From NCBI GenBank assembly GCA_015063905.1, contig SVTF01000001.1, positions 57,431-121,430 of the forward strand: a stretch of DNA of 64,000 nt, written 5' to 3'. The notes beneath the pieces are model-generated. The model ran no database searches. It had not been told where the DNA came from and saw only the letters and a list, made by a program, of their open reading frames with translations. A program made the translations under genes and the position numbers. The first letter of the stretch is position 1, and the number at the start of each line of letters is the position of its first letter. Source of the DNA: Oscillospiraceae bacterium (GTDB taxonomy: Bacteria > Bacillota > Clostridia > Oscillospirales > CAG-272). Shown in pieces: positions 24,386 to 33,782 of this stretch.

Positions 24386-25600
24386 TTATTTCAACAAAAA
24401 TTTCGCCATTATTCGAAGCCACAGCTCCGAGAAGCTTATCTTTAGTATGTCCTCTGCTGCATACACGTCACGAGTTCCAATTTCTTTACCGTCAATTGCG
24501 AACGTGACCTTACCCAACACGTCTCCCTGCTTTATGGGCGCACTTACACTTTGGGGCAACTCTATTTTGTACGTTACCTTTGAAACCTCGCTCTTAGGGA
24601 GTGTATGTTCAAATGCGTCATATTGGATACTTACACTGTCCTTGACACCGCAAGTGACCTTTATATTTTCAAGCTTCTGCGGGGCATGCGTATATACTCC
24701 GTAATTTGCAAAGCCATAGTCGAGCAGCTTTATGGCAAGGGAGTTTCTTATATCTCTCGTTTCCGCACCCATTATTACACATATCAGCGAAACACCGTCA
24801 CGCTCGGCAGTAGCACTTATGCAAAAGCCCGCCTTTGACGTTGACCCCGTTTTAAGCCCAGTACATCCTCGGTAAAACCTAACCAACCTGTTGGTATTCG
24901 TTAGTCCGAACATGCCGCCCCTTATGGTATCCATCCATATAGAGCTGTACTCAAGTATTTTTTCATGCTTTATTAGCTCCCGTGACATTATCGCTATATC
25001 GCGGGCGCTTGTCAGGTGGCTTTCTACAGTATCGTCAAGTCCGTTCGTATTCTCAAAGCTTGTATTCTTCATTCCGAGCTGCGCGGCGCGCTCATTCATC
25101 TGTCTGACGAACGCCTCCTCGCTTCCCGATACGAATTCCGCAAGCGCGCATGCCGCATCGTTAGCAGAAGATATAACCACGCTCTTGAGCATATCTTCAA
25201 CACTCATCTGCTCCCCCTCTTTAAGATATATCTGCGATCCTCCCATGCTTGCCGCGTGAGCGCTTGCCGTCACCGTGTCGTCAAGACTTATCTTGCCCTG
25301 CTCTATCGCTTCCATAACAAGCAAAAGTGTCATAATTTTCGTCACGGATGCGGGTGGAAAAGCCTCGTCTGCGTTTTGCTCAAAAAGAACGGCACCCGTT
25401 CCCGCCTCCATAAGTATGGCGCTCTTGCAGTCGAGTGTCATATCAAATGCTTGATCATTGGTCGGCACAACGGTATAAGCAGAATGCTCGCTATTTGTAT
25501 TATTTACACTATTGCCCGTTGCCGATGCGGAAAGTGACACCATGGAAAATGCCACCAGGACGGAAAGAAATATTGCCGCCGCTCTTTTCAAAACTAACAT
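24386..25600 (-). CDS. dacF: D-alanyl-D-alanine carboxypeptidase, peptidase S11 (DacF type)
   Basis: 404 residues. A signal peptide (about 1-28, ending SASA) is followed by a penicillin-binding carboxypeptidase domain with SVTK (Ser of SxxK, about residue 85), SSAND (SxN) and KTGSTS (KTG). A beta-rich domain and an amphipathic C-terminal helix (ISFSELWLRIMAKFLLK) for membrane attachment complete it. Such enzymes trim pentapeptides in peptidoglycan; DacF acts in forespore cortex synthesis in B. subtilis. Assignment to DacF over vegetative DacA is inferred. A hairpin masking the ribosome site precedes it. Confidence 0.88.
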   Translation of the reverse strand: MLVLKRAAAIFLSVLVAFSMVSLSASATGNSVNNTNSEHSAYTVVPTNDQAFDMTLDCKSAILMEAGTGAVLFEQNADEAFPPASVTKIMTLLLVMEAIEQGKISLDDTVTASAHAASMGGSQIYLKEGEQMSVEDMLKSVVISSANDAACALAEFVSGSEEAFVRQMNERAAQLGMKNTSFENTNGLDDTVESHLTSARDIAIMSRELIKHEKILEYSSIWMDTIRGGMFGLTNTNRLVRFYRGCTGLKTGSTSKAGFCISATAERDGVSLICVIMGAETRDIRNSLAIKLLDYGFANYGVYTHAPQKLENIKVTCGVKDSVSIQYDAFEHTLPKSEVSKVTYKIELPQSVSAPIKQGDVLGKVTFAIDGKEIGTRDVYAAEDILKISFSELWLRIMAKFLLK

Positions 25601-25602
25601 AA

Positions 25603-25646
25603 AACATCACCTCTCGCAAAATTATATTTTGACAAGGGGTGATGTT
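25603..25646 (-). promoter_or_regulatory. Hairpin over the dacF ribosome site with a TATAAT in its loop
   Basis: On the - strand AACATCACC pairs with GGTGATGTT. The 3' arm includes the GAGAGGTG ribosome site and ends three bases before the ATG. The loop carries TATAAT (25621-25626), but no good sigma-A -35 or sigma-F -35 lies at the right distance. Confidence 0.45.
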
Positions 25647-25690
25647 ATGAATTTATTTTGTGATATTATGATGCGGACGAGCTTTTTTTG

Positions 25691-26245
25691 TTACTTTTTG
25701 CTTGTCCTTTTCTTGCGTGCCGCTTTATTGACCGCCTTTATATGCTCAAATGTCTCCTTTTCTCCCTTTTGAGCCAGCATATTGAGCCATTCTTCAAGTG
25801 TATCTGCGGTATTTGGATGCATTTTCGCTCTCGCGTTTCCATGAAGATAATAATTCAGCGCAGAGCTGTCCGTATATTTGTCGCCTTGATATATCTTGCT
25901 TGCGGCAACTCTATCGCAAAACATTTCCGTAATGTACCTCAGGGGCATAGGAACAGGCTCATATCGGTGCGTCTGCATATTAAGATCTACCCAATACTCA
26001 AAATGATGCTTGTTGCGACCTTTATGATGCATCCAAGCAAGCGAATACCCGAAAAGCTCCCTTTCTTTTTCATTCGGGCTTCTATTTCCAAGATAGTATT
26101 TCGCGCCTGATATAAACTCCGCGGGACTGTATTTAGAGAGATCGTGAAACAATCCCTGCCATCCGATACCCGCGCGGAAGCAATGCGCTATCACGCGGTG
26201 TCGATGTTTGGTTATAGTTACAAAATGCTTTATAGGATGAGCCAT
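25691..26245 (-). CDS. DUF5662 family protein
   Basis: 184 residues. It starts HPIKHFVTITKHRHRVIAHCF and contains GLFHDLSKYSP and MHHKGRNKHHFEYW, an arrangement of histidines and aspartates like a metal-binding HD-type helical fold. This is the pattern of DUF5662, a family common in Clostridia and phages; no function is known to me. A lysine-rich tail ends the protein. It follows the PHP phosphatase gene by about 20 bases and is likely cotranscribed with it. Confidence 0.8.
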   Translation of the reverse strand: MAHPIKHFVTITKHRHRVIAHCFRAGIGWQGLFHDLSKYSPAEFISGAKYYLGNRSPNEKERELFGYSLAWMHHKGRNKHHFEYWVDLNMQTHRYEPVPMPLRYITEMFCDRVAASKIYQGDKYTDSSALNYYLHGNARAKMHPNTADTLEEWLNMLAQKGEKETFEHIKAVNKAARKKRTSKK

Positions 26246-26266
26246 TTTGCCTTTCCTTTCAAGTAA

Positions 26267-27070
26267 TTATGCTTTTTTGAACGGAGATACGAATTCCACC
26301 TTTTCTAAAAGACGAAGTCCCTTATGTGCCGCTACGAGGTCCTCTGCCTGACGGAGCGCGCCCGCGTTGCAAACGTTCTCTGGAAAATGAGCGTCGCTTC
26401 CCATCACCACGTCGCAACCTATTCTGTTTGCAAGCTGCCAGAACTGCAGCGTGGGATAATTACGCAGCTGCTGCATGCCGTAAAAGTTTATCTCAAGCGG
26501 TATTTTATGCTCGTTTGCGCAGTTTATCAGTCTTGTCATCTCACGCTCGTATATTTCAATAAAGCCGTAATACCAACAAAGATCGGGGTGGCAAAGATAG
26601 GTAAACTTACCCGTTTTTATCGCCTCGATGACAAGATCAACGTATTTTTTAAGCACATCCTCGGATCTCGTCTGATATGCAAACCACCAAGGATCCTTGG
26701 CTTTATCAAAGTGCTGCCCCAATATAAGATAATCTATGGGATACTGCGATATAAACGAGATAAAGCTATCGAACAGCTCGGGCACGTATTCTACCTCAAA
26801 TCCTATGTGGATATTTATATCGTTTTTATATTCCTCTCGCAGCTTGAGCAAGGTATTTACATAATCCTCTGTCTGTGCCAATGTCATTCTTACGCTCTGA
26901 ACTTCAGCGTAATCCTTAGGGTCATCACCCTCGGGGATGGGCATCGGGCAATGATCTGCAAAGCCCATATCGCGAAAGCCCGCCTTTATCGCGTTTTCTA
27001 CGTATATTCTTTCATCATCGGGTGCGGCGTGACCGCAACGGAAGGTATGTGTGTGGTAATTTGCTATCAT
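26267..27070 (-). CDS. PHP-domain histidinol-phosphatase-like phosphoesterase
   Basis: 267 residues from ATG 27070 (GGAGAG six bases upstream). An ATG four codons earlier has no ribosome site. PHP metal ligands are seen as NYHTHTFRCGHA, FADHCPMP, GFEVEYVP, LGQHFD, LCHPDL and GSDAHFPE. The family includes HisK, which removes phosphate from histidinol phosphate. No other histidine gene lies nearby, so a different phosphoester substrate is quite possible. It has its own promoter. Confidence 0.85.
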   Translation of the reverse strand: MIANYHTHTFRCGHAAPDDERIYVENAIKAGFRDMGFADHCPMPIPEGDDPKDYAEVQSVRMTLAQTEDYVNTLLKLREEYKNDINIHIGFEVEYVPELFDSFISFISQYPIDYLILGQHFDKAKDPWWFAYQTRSEDVLKKYVDLVIEAIKTGKFTYLCHPDLCWYYGFIEIYEREMTRLINCANEHKIPLEINFYGMQQLRNYPTLQFWQLANRIGCDVVMGSDAHFPENVCNAGALRQAEDLVAAHKGLRLLEKVEFVSPFKKA

Positions 27071-27108
27071 AATGCTCTCCATTTAGGGTTTCGAGTTTCA
27101 CTCCGATA

Positions 27109-27137
27109 ATTATATCACTTTTGTATCCGTTTGTCCA
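27109..27137 (-). promoter_or_regulatory. Promoter of the PHP phosphatase-DUF5662 unit
   Basis: TGGACA (27132-27137), 17 bases, TATAAT (27109-27114) on the - strand, TG-extended -10. Confidence 0.7.
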
Positions 27138-27154
27138 CAATTCGAGAAAATTTA

Positions 27155-27197
27155 TTAAAAATATTTTGCGGGAAAGAAAAACCTCTTCCCCGCAAAT
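27155..27197 (-). terminator. Terminator of uvrA
   Basis: GCGGGGAAG pairs with CTTTCCCGC on the - strand, and the stem is followed by an AT-rich tract with T5. It begins about six bases after the uvrA stop. Confidence 0.82.
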
Positions 27198-27201
27198 CTT
27201 T

Positions 27202-30039
27202 TTATTTGTTCAGCATTTTTTTAAGATACAGTCCCGTGTAGGACGTGGGATGCTGCGCGACCTCCTCGGGCGTTCCCTCGGCAACGATGCGTCCGCCGCC
27301 GTCGCCTCCCTCGGGGCCTAAATCGATGATATGATCGGCGCACTTGATAACGTCGAGATTATGCTCGATGACAAGCACGGTGTTGCCCGCGTCGGCTATC
27401 ATCTCAAGCACCTCCAGAAGCTTGGCAACGTCTGCGGTATGCAGTCCCGTCGTAGGCTCGTCGAGAATGTATATCGTCTTGCCCGTGCTACGCTTTGCAA
27501 GCTCGGTTGCAAGCTTGACTCTCTGCGCCTCGCCGCCCGAAAGCGTTGTGGACGACTGACCTATCTTTATATATCCGAGTCCCACGTCGTAGAGCGTTTT
27601 GAGCTTGCGCGTGATCTTGGGCAGACCGTCAAAGAAGGTAAGTCCCTCCTCGACTGTCATATCAAGCACCTCGAAAATATTTTTGCCTTTATATTTGACC
27701 TCAAGGGTATCTGCGTTGTAGCGTCTTCCCTTGCACACGTCACACTTGACGTAGACGTCGGGCAAGAAGTGCATCTCAATACACTTTACACCGTCGCCCT
27801 CGCACGCCTCACAGCGTCCGCCCTTGACGTTAAAGGAAAATCTGCCCGCGCCATAACCGCGCGCCTTGGAATCCTTCGTGGATGCAAACAGATCGCGGAT
27901 GTCGGTAAACAGTCCCGTATATGTCGCGGGATTGGAGCGCGGAGTGCGCCCGATGGGGCTTTGGTCGATGCAGATGACCTTGTCAAGATGCTCAAGTCCC
28001 AAAACGTCCTCGCATTTGCCGGGATATGCTATCGCGCGGTTGAGATCGTGCGCGAGCTTTGGATAAAGTATGCCGTTGACGAGAGAGGATTTTCCGCTTC
28101 CCGAAACACCCGTCACGCAGACGAATTTTCCAAGCGGTATGTTTACGTCGATATTCTTTAAGTTATGCTCCGCCGCGCCCTTGACGCAAAGATAATTTCC
28201 ATTACCCTCGCGGCGCTTTTCGGGTATCGCGATCTTGCGTCTTCCCGACAGATACGCGCCCGTGATGGAATCGGCGTTTTGCTTTATTTCATCGGGGGTT
28301 CCGCAAGCCACGACCTGTCCACCGTGTACGCCTGCACCCGGGCCTATATCTACGATATAATCGGACTCCTCCATAGTTTCCTCGTCATGCTCAACCACTA
28401 TGACCGTATTACCGAGGTCACGCAGCTTTTTGAGCGTTGCGATGAGCTTGGAATTATCTCTTTGGTGCAATCCGATGCTGGGCTCGTCAAGAATATAAAG
28501 CACGCCGACGAGCGACGAGCCTATCTGCGTTGCAAGTCTTATTCTCTGCGCCTCGCCGCCCGAAAGCGTTCCCGCCTTGCGCGACATGGTCAGATAGTCA
28601 AGTCCAACGCTAACGAGGAATCCAAGCCTTGCCTTTATCTCCTTGATGATCTCGCGTGCGATGGCGTTTTCCGTTTCGGTGAGCTTGAGGTTGCACACGA
28701 AATCCAGCGCGTCCTTTATCGACATCGAGCAAAGCCCGTGAATGTTGACACCACCTACCGTGACGGCAAGCGACATTGGATTAAGTCTCTGTCCGTGGCA
28801 ATGCTCGCAGTCGCTCTCCTCGATAAACTGCTCGTAATATTCGGGACTCATTCCGAATTGAAGCCTCTGCTCCATCATTCTTATAACGCCGTCAAACTTG
28901 GCGGCTTTCCTATGCGCCTCGCCGCCAAAATAGCGCACGACGTCGTAGGTCTCGTCGCCCGTACCATGCAAAAGCGCGTTATAAGCCTTGTCCGAAAACT
29001 CGCTTATGGGCATATCAAGCGTGAATCCAAAGCGCTCGCCGACCGCGCGGAAAAGCGGTCCGTTCCAGCTCTCCTCCTCGAGAGACTTGAAGCCGTTTAC
29101 ATTTATCGCGCCCTCGGAAAGCGAAAGCTTTTTATTGGGAATAACTCTGTTAAGTGCAATTTTTCTGGTATCGCCGAGTCCCGAGCAATGCGGACACGCG
29201 CCCTGCGGATTGTTAAACGAGAACATTCGGGGCTCAAATTCACCCACCGAAATGCCATGCTCCTCGCAGGCGTAGGACTGCGAAAACGTAAGCTCGCCGC
29301 CCTCGTTCTCCTCTTGCCCACGCTTGACGGGTACTACGATAAGATGCCCATCCGCAAGATTCAGCGCGGTCTCTACCGAATCGGCAAGGCGGGGACGTAT
29401 TCCCTCGCGCATAACAAGTCGGTCGACAACTATCTCGATGGAGTGCTTTTTGTTTTTATCCAGCTTTATCTCCTCGGAAAGCTCGTAAAGATTTCCGTCC
29501 ACGCGTACACGAACGTAGCCGCTTTTTTTAGCGTCGGCAAACACCTTTTCGTGCATTCCCTTCTGCGCTCTGACAACGGGCGCAACTACCAAAAATCGCT
29601 CGCCCTCGGAAAGCTGCATTATTCTCTCGATTATGGTGTCCGTGCTTTGTCTTCTTATCTCCTTGCCGCAAACGGGACAGTGCGGAATACCGATGCGCGC
29701 GTACAAAAGGCGCAGATAATCGTATATTTCGGTCACCGTTCCGACTGTGGAACGCGGGTTTTGCGAGGTGGTCTTCTGGTCTATCGATATGGCGGGCGAA
29801 AGACCGTCTATCGAATCCACGTCGGGCTTGTCAAGCTGGCCCAAAAACATTCTCGCATAGCTTGAAAGCGACTCGACAAACCGTCTATGCCCCTCGGCAT
29901 ACACGGTATCAAATGCAAGCGACGATTTTCCGCTGCCCGAAAGTCCCGATAAGACAACCAGCTTGTCGCGCGGTATCGTCACGTCAATATTCTTCAAATT
30001 GTGGACGCGTGCGCCCTTGATAACTATATTTTTATCCAT
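27202..30039 (-). CDS. uvrA: Excinuclease ABC subunit A
   Basis: 945 residues, full length. Two ABC ATPase modules are present: Walker [11 protein letters not shown] near 31-40 and [10 protein letters not shown] near 640, with two signature motifs ([13 protein letters not shown] and [13 protein letters not shown]). Zinc-finger cysteines are seen in HCPVCGKEI and in [10 protein letters not shown]...CDVCKGRRY. UvrA finds bulky DNA damage and loads UvrB. It lies 148 bases after uvrB in the same direction; that gap holds two palindromic repeats. Its ribosome site (AAGAAGAAA) is weak. The uvrBA stretch looks more GC-rich at third codon positions than its neighbours. Confidence 0.98.
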   Translation of the reverse strand: MDKNIVIKGARVHNLKNIDVTIPRDKLVVLSGLSGSGKSSLAFDTVYAEGHRRFVESLSSYARMFLGQLDKPDVDSIDGLSPAISIDQKTTSQNPRSTVGTVTEIYDYLRLLYARIGIPHCPVCGKEIRRQSTDTIIERIMQLSEGERFLVVAPVVRAQKGMHEKVFADAKKSGYVRVRVDGNLYELSEEIKLDKNKKHSIEIVVDRLVMREGIRPRLADSVETALNLADGHLIVVPVKRGQEENEGGELTFSQSYACEEHGISVGEFEPRMFSFNNPQGACPHCSGLGDTRKIALNRVIPNKKLSLSEGAINVNGFKSLEEESWNGPLFRAVGERFGFTLDMPISEFSDKAYNALLHGTGDETYDVVRYFGGEAHRKAAKFDGVIRMMEQRLQFGMSPEYYEQFIEESDCEHCHGQRLNPMSLAVTVGGVNIHGLCSMSIKDALDFVCNLKLTETENAIAREIIKEIKARLGFLVSVGLDYLTMSRKAGTLSGGEAQRIRLATQIGSSLVGVLYILDEPSIGLHQRDNSKLIATLKKLRDLGNTVIVVEHDEETMEESDYIVDIGPGAGVHGGQVVACGTPDEIKQNADSITGAYLSGRRKIAIPEKRREGNGNYLCVKGAAEHNLKNIDVNIPLGKFVCVTGVSGSGKSSLVNGILYPKLAHDLNRAIAYPGKCEDVLGLEHLDKVICIDQSPIGRTPRSNPATYTGLFTDIRDLFASTKDSKARGYGAGRFSFNVKGGRCEACEGDGVKCIEMHFLPDVYVKCDVCKGRRYNADTLEVKYKGKNIFEVLDMTVEEGLTFFDGLPKITRKLKTLYDVGLGYIKIGQSSTTLSGGEAQRVKLATELAKRSTGKTIYILDEPTTGLHTADVAKLLEVLEMIADAGNTVLVIEHNLDVIKCADHIIDLGPEGGDGGGRIVAEGTPEEVAQHPTSYTGLYLKKMLNK

Positions 30040-30047
30040 TTTCTTCT

Positions 30048-30079
30048 TGGAAAACTTTTAGTAAAAAGGTTTTCCAAAC
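30048..30079. repeat. Palindromic repeat in the uvrB-uvrA gap
   Basis: TTGGAAAAC-TTTTAGTAAAAAG-GTTTTCCAA forms a stem of 9-13 pairs, eight bases upstream of the uvrA start. Confidence 0.7.
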
Positions 30080-30147
30080 CTTTCAAAAACTTACACCCAG
30101 TATATAAAAAACGGAGTATCATTTATTGCGTGAAGGTTTTTGGAGAG

Positions 30148-30180
30148 CTCGAGAACCTTTTTCCTAAAAAGGTTCTCGAG
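30148..30180. repeat. Perfect palindromic repeat after uvrB
   Basis: CTCGAGAACCTTTTT/AAAAAGGTTCTCGAG is a stem of about 15 pairs with a 3-base loop. It ends seven bases before the uvrB stop codon's 3' side. With the 30048 palindrome it frames a 68-base unique stretch. It may attenuate between uvrB and uvrA. Confidence 0.75.
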
Positions 30181-30187
30181 CGCGTCC

Positions 30188-32167
<1,980 letters not shown>

Positions 32168-32203
32168 AAGCGACTCCTTTCTTTTGCATGGCGCGCAAAA
32201 AAT

Positions 32204-32217
32204 GAAACTTCCGTTCG
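32204..32217 (-). promoter_or_regulatory. LexA (DinR) SOS box of uvrBA
   Basis: On the - strand CGAACGGAAGTTTC matches the Gram-positive LexA consensus CGAACRNRYGTTYC at 13 of 14 positions. It lies just downstream of the predicted transcription start, where bound LexA would block RNA polymerase. Confidence 0.8.
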
Positions 32218-32232
32218 ATTTTGTGCTTTTTT

Positions 32233-32261
32233 ATTATACCATAAAAGTTTTTAAATGTAAA
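32233..32261 (-). promoter_or_regulatory. Promoter of uvrBA
   Basis: TTTACA (32256-32261), 17 bases, TATAAT (32233-32238) on the - strand, TG-extended -10. The LexA box begins about 16 bases further on. Confidence 0.78.
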
Positions 32262-32365
32262 GATATTTTTGGCATTTTTTATTGTTAATATATACCTTTT
32301 TCATGCTTGGAAAAAGAATAGGAGCAACAACCGTGCCAATCGATCGTTGCCCTATACATATTATC

Positions 32366-33679
32366 CTATTGTGTTTTACATAGCTTTGATGCGATAAATT
32401 TCGCCATCAATTCTCTGCCCTTTGCGTTTGGATGTGTACCGTCCGTATTGGAAAAATATTCTGTTCTATTGAGCTTATTTATTCCAAGCTCATAATAGTT
32501 ATCTATGTATGCAAGACCGTATTCTTCGGATATCTCCTTTGTCCTAGCCACAAAATCGGTAAGAATAAATTTTCCAACTTTTTTCGTGTCAGAATCTTCA
32601 ATAAAACCGCCTTCACTGTCTACCCAAAATCGGTAAGTCTGAGAACATACATAGATCTGTATATTCGGATATGCCTCGAGTATAGTTTCTATACTATATC
32701 TCATTGCACCGCCAAATTTGGTAACGTCATAAGGGTCATCACTGTTTTCAAGCGATTTCCAACCCGTAAAATCGTTTGTTCCGTAAGAAATAGTTATTAT
32801 GTCGACCTTTGAAAAGTCAATTGATTTCAAGGTGGCTAATGCTTCATCAAAATACCAAGGCAATTCTATATCTGCATTCATATCAAGCGCAGAATCCTGA
32901 ACCGAATAATCATTGTTAGCTACGGCATAGGCAAGCCTATACATACAAAATGCATCGTAATTATCCAGAGAATGCGATGCCATTCTGCATCCGCCAAAGC
33001 CACAGTTATAGACGGTAGCGCCTGTATAACTTGCTAAAAATGCCGATATACTGTCTTCGCCCCGATAGTTGCCAAATATGCTATCACCAAAATTGACAAC
33101 AACTTTGTTTTCTAATAACGATGACGGCAGATCACTTGCTTCTTCCTCGGTGGTGGTTTCTTCCGCCGTGGTAGTTTCTTCCACCGTGGTGGTTTCTTCC
33201 GCCGTGGTAGTTTCTTCCACGGTGGTAGTTTCTTCCACGGTGGTAGTTTCTTCCGCCGTGGCAGTTTCTTCCACAGTGGTAGTTTCTTCCACAGTGGTAG
33301 TTTCTTCCACGGTGGTAGTTTCTTCGACAGTTGCCGTTTCTTCCACAGTGGTTGTTTCTTCGACAGTTGTCGTTTCTTCCACAGTGGTTGTTTCTTCGAC
33401 AGTTGTCGTTTCTTCCACAGTGGTTGTTTCTTCCACAGTTGTCATTTCTTCAACCGTGGTGGTTTCTTCTGCCGTGGCGGTTTCTTCGACTGTGGTGGTT
33501 TCTTCGACTATGGTTGTTTCCTCAACCGTGGTTATTATTTCAACATTTATAGTTTTATCGTTAGTTTTTGCCGAGGTAGTAGTTTCAGTCTGTGTTTCAT
33601 TTGCGCTGTTACACGCAGAGAAAATGGGTAAAACAAGAGCCAAGACCAGAACAAGTGCTACAAGAGGTATTCTTCTCAT
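32366..33679 (-). CDS. Secreted lipoprotein with Thr/Glu repeat stalk and SGNH hydrolase domain
   Basis: 437 residues from ATG 33679, with GGAGGGAG upstream; the track's 24 extra residues are unsupported. A lipoprotein signal peptide ends in FSAC at about residue 23. A stalk of 22 TTVEET-like hexads follows (about 50-181). The SGNH/GDSL esterase domain comes last: VVNFGDSIFG (catalytic Ser), GFGGCRMAS, SYGTNDFTG and DGTHPNAKG (Asp, His). The family includes esterases, lipases and carbohydrate deacetylases, so a role in trimming acetyl or acyl groups from surface or dietary glycans is plausible but not shown. The stalk would hold the enzyme away from the membrane. Confidence 0.88.
   Translation of the reverse strand: MRRIPLVALVLVLALVLPIFSACNSANETQTETTTSAKTNDKTINVEIITTVEETTIVEETTTVEETATAEETTTVEEMTTVEETTTVEETTTVEETTTVEETTTVEETTTVEETATVEETTTVEETTTVEETTTVEETATAEETTTVEETTTVEETTTAEETTTVEETTTAEETTTEEEASDLPSSLLENKVVVNFGDSIFGNYRGEDSISAFLASYTGATVYNCGFGGCRMASHSLDNYDAFCMYRLAYAVANNDYSVQDSALDMNADIELPWYFDEALATLKSIDFSKVDIITISYGTNDFTGWKSLENSDDPYDVTKFGGAMRYSIETILEAYPNIQIYVCSQTYRFWVDSEGGFIEDSDTKKVGKFILTDFVARTKEISEEYGLAYIDNYYELGINKLNRTEYFSNTDGTHPNAKGRELMAKFIASKLCKTQ
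33137..33532 (-). repeat. Tandem 18-bp repeat coding TTVEET hexads (22 units)
   Basis: About 22 in-frame 18-bp units encode TTVEET with variants ATAEET, TTAEET, TIVEET and TTVEEM. Synonymous codons vary between neighbouring units, so the array is not freshly duplicated, yet some blocks are identical. Loss or gain of units keeps the reading frame. Confidence 0.93.
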
Positions 33680-33710
33680 TGTTATCTCCCTCCAAAAAAT
33701 GCGTGACTTG

Positions 33711-33739
33711 ATTATAGCACTTTGATCTTCGTTTGTCAA
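33711..33739 (-). promoter_or_regulatory. Full-consensus promoter of the SGNH lipoprotein gene
   Basis: TTGACA (33734-33739), 17 bases, TATAAT (33711-33716) on the - strand, TG-extended -10: a perfect match to the sigma-A consensus. The -35 directly follows the terminator of the upstream gene. Confidence 0.88.
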
Positions 33740-33775
33740 GAAAATTATCACCCCTCCGCATAGGAGGGGTGATAT
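33740..33775 (-). terminator. Terminator of the leucine-rich repeat lipoprotein gene
   Basis: TATCACCCCTCC pairs with GGAGGGGTGATA (12 bp, 5-base loop), followed on the - strand by AATTTTCTT. It starts about eight bases after the stop at 33783. Confidence 0.88.
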
Positions 33776-33782
33776 TGCTTTA

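Noticed and set aside
25647-25772. 41-residue hydrophobic + strand ORF with an AAGGGG site before its ATG
   Set aside because: It overlaps the 3' end of the DUF5662 gene antisense, has no promoter, and its apparent ribosome site is part of the dacF hairpin.
28165-29865. 566-residue + strand ORF opposite uvrA
   Set aside because: Antisense shadow of a GC-rich gene; the protein shows no family features, while uvrA is complete.
33137-33532. CRISPR-like short repeats
   Set aside because: Units are directly adjacent 18-mers without unique spacers, in frame, and code for TTVEET.
33069-33725. 218-residue + strand ORF opposite the SGNH lipoprotein
   Set aside because: It is the antisense of the 18-bp repeats (VVVSSTVVV...), open only because of the repeat codons; no ribosome site, and the - strand frame has a signal peptide and catalytic motifs.
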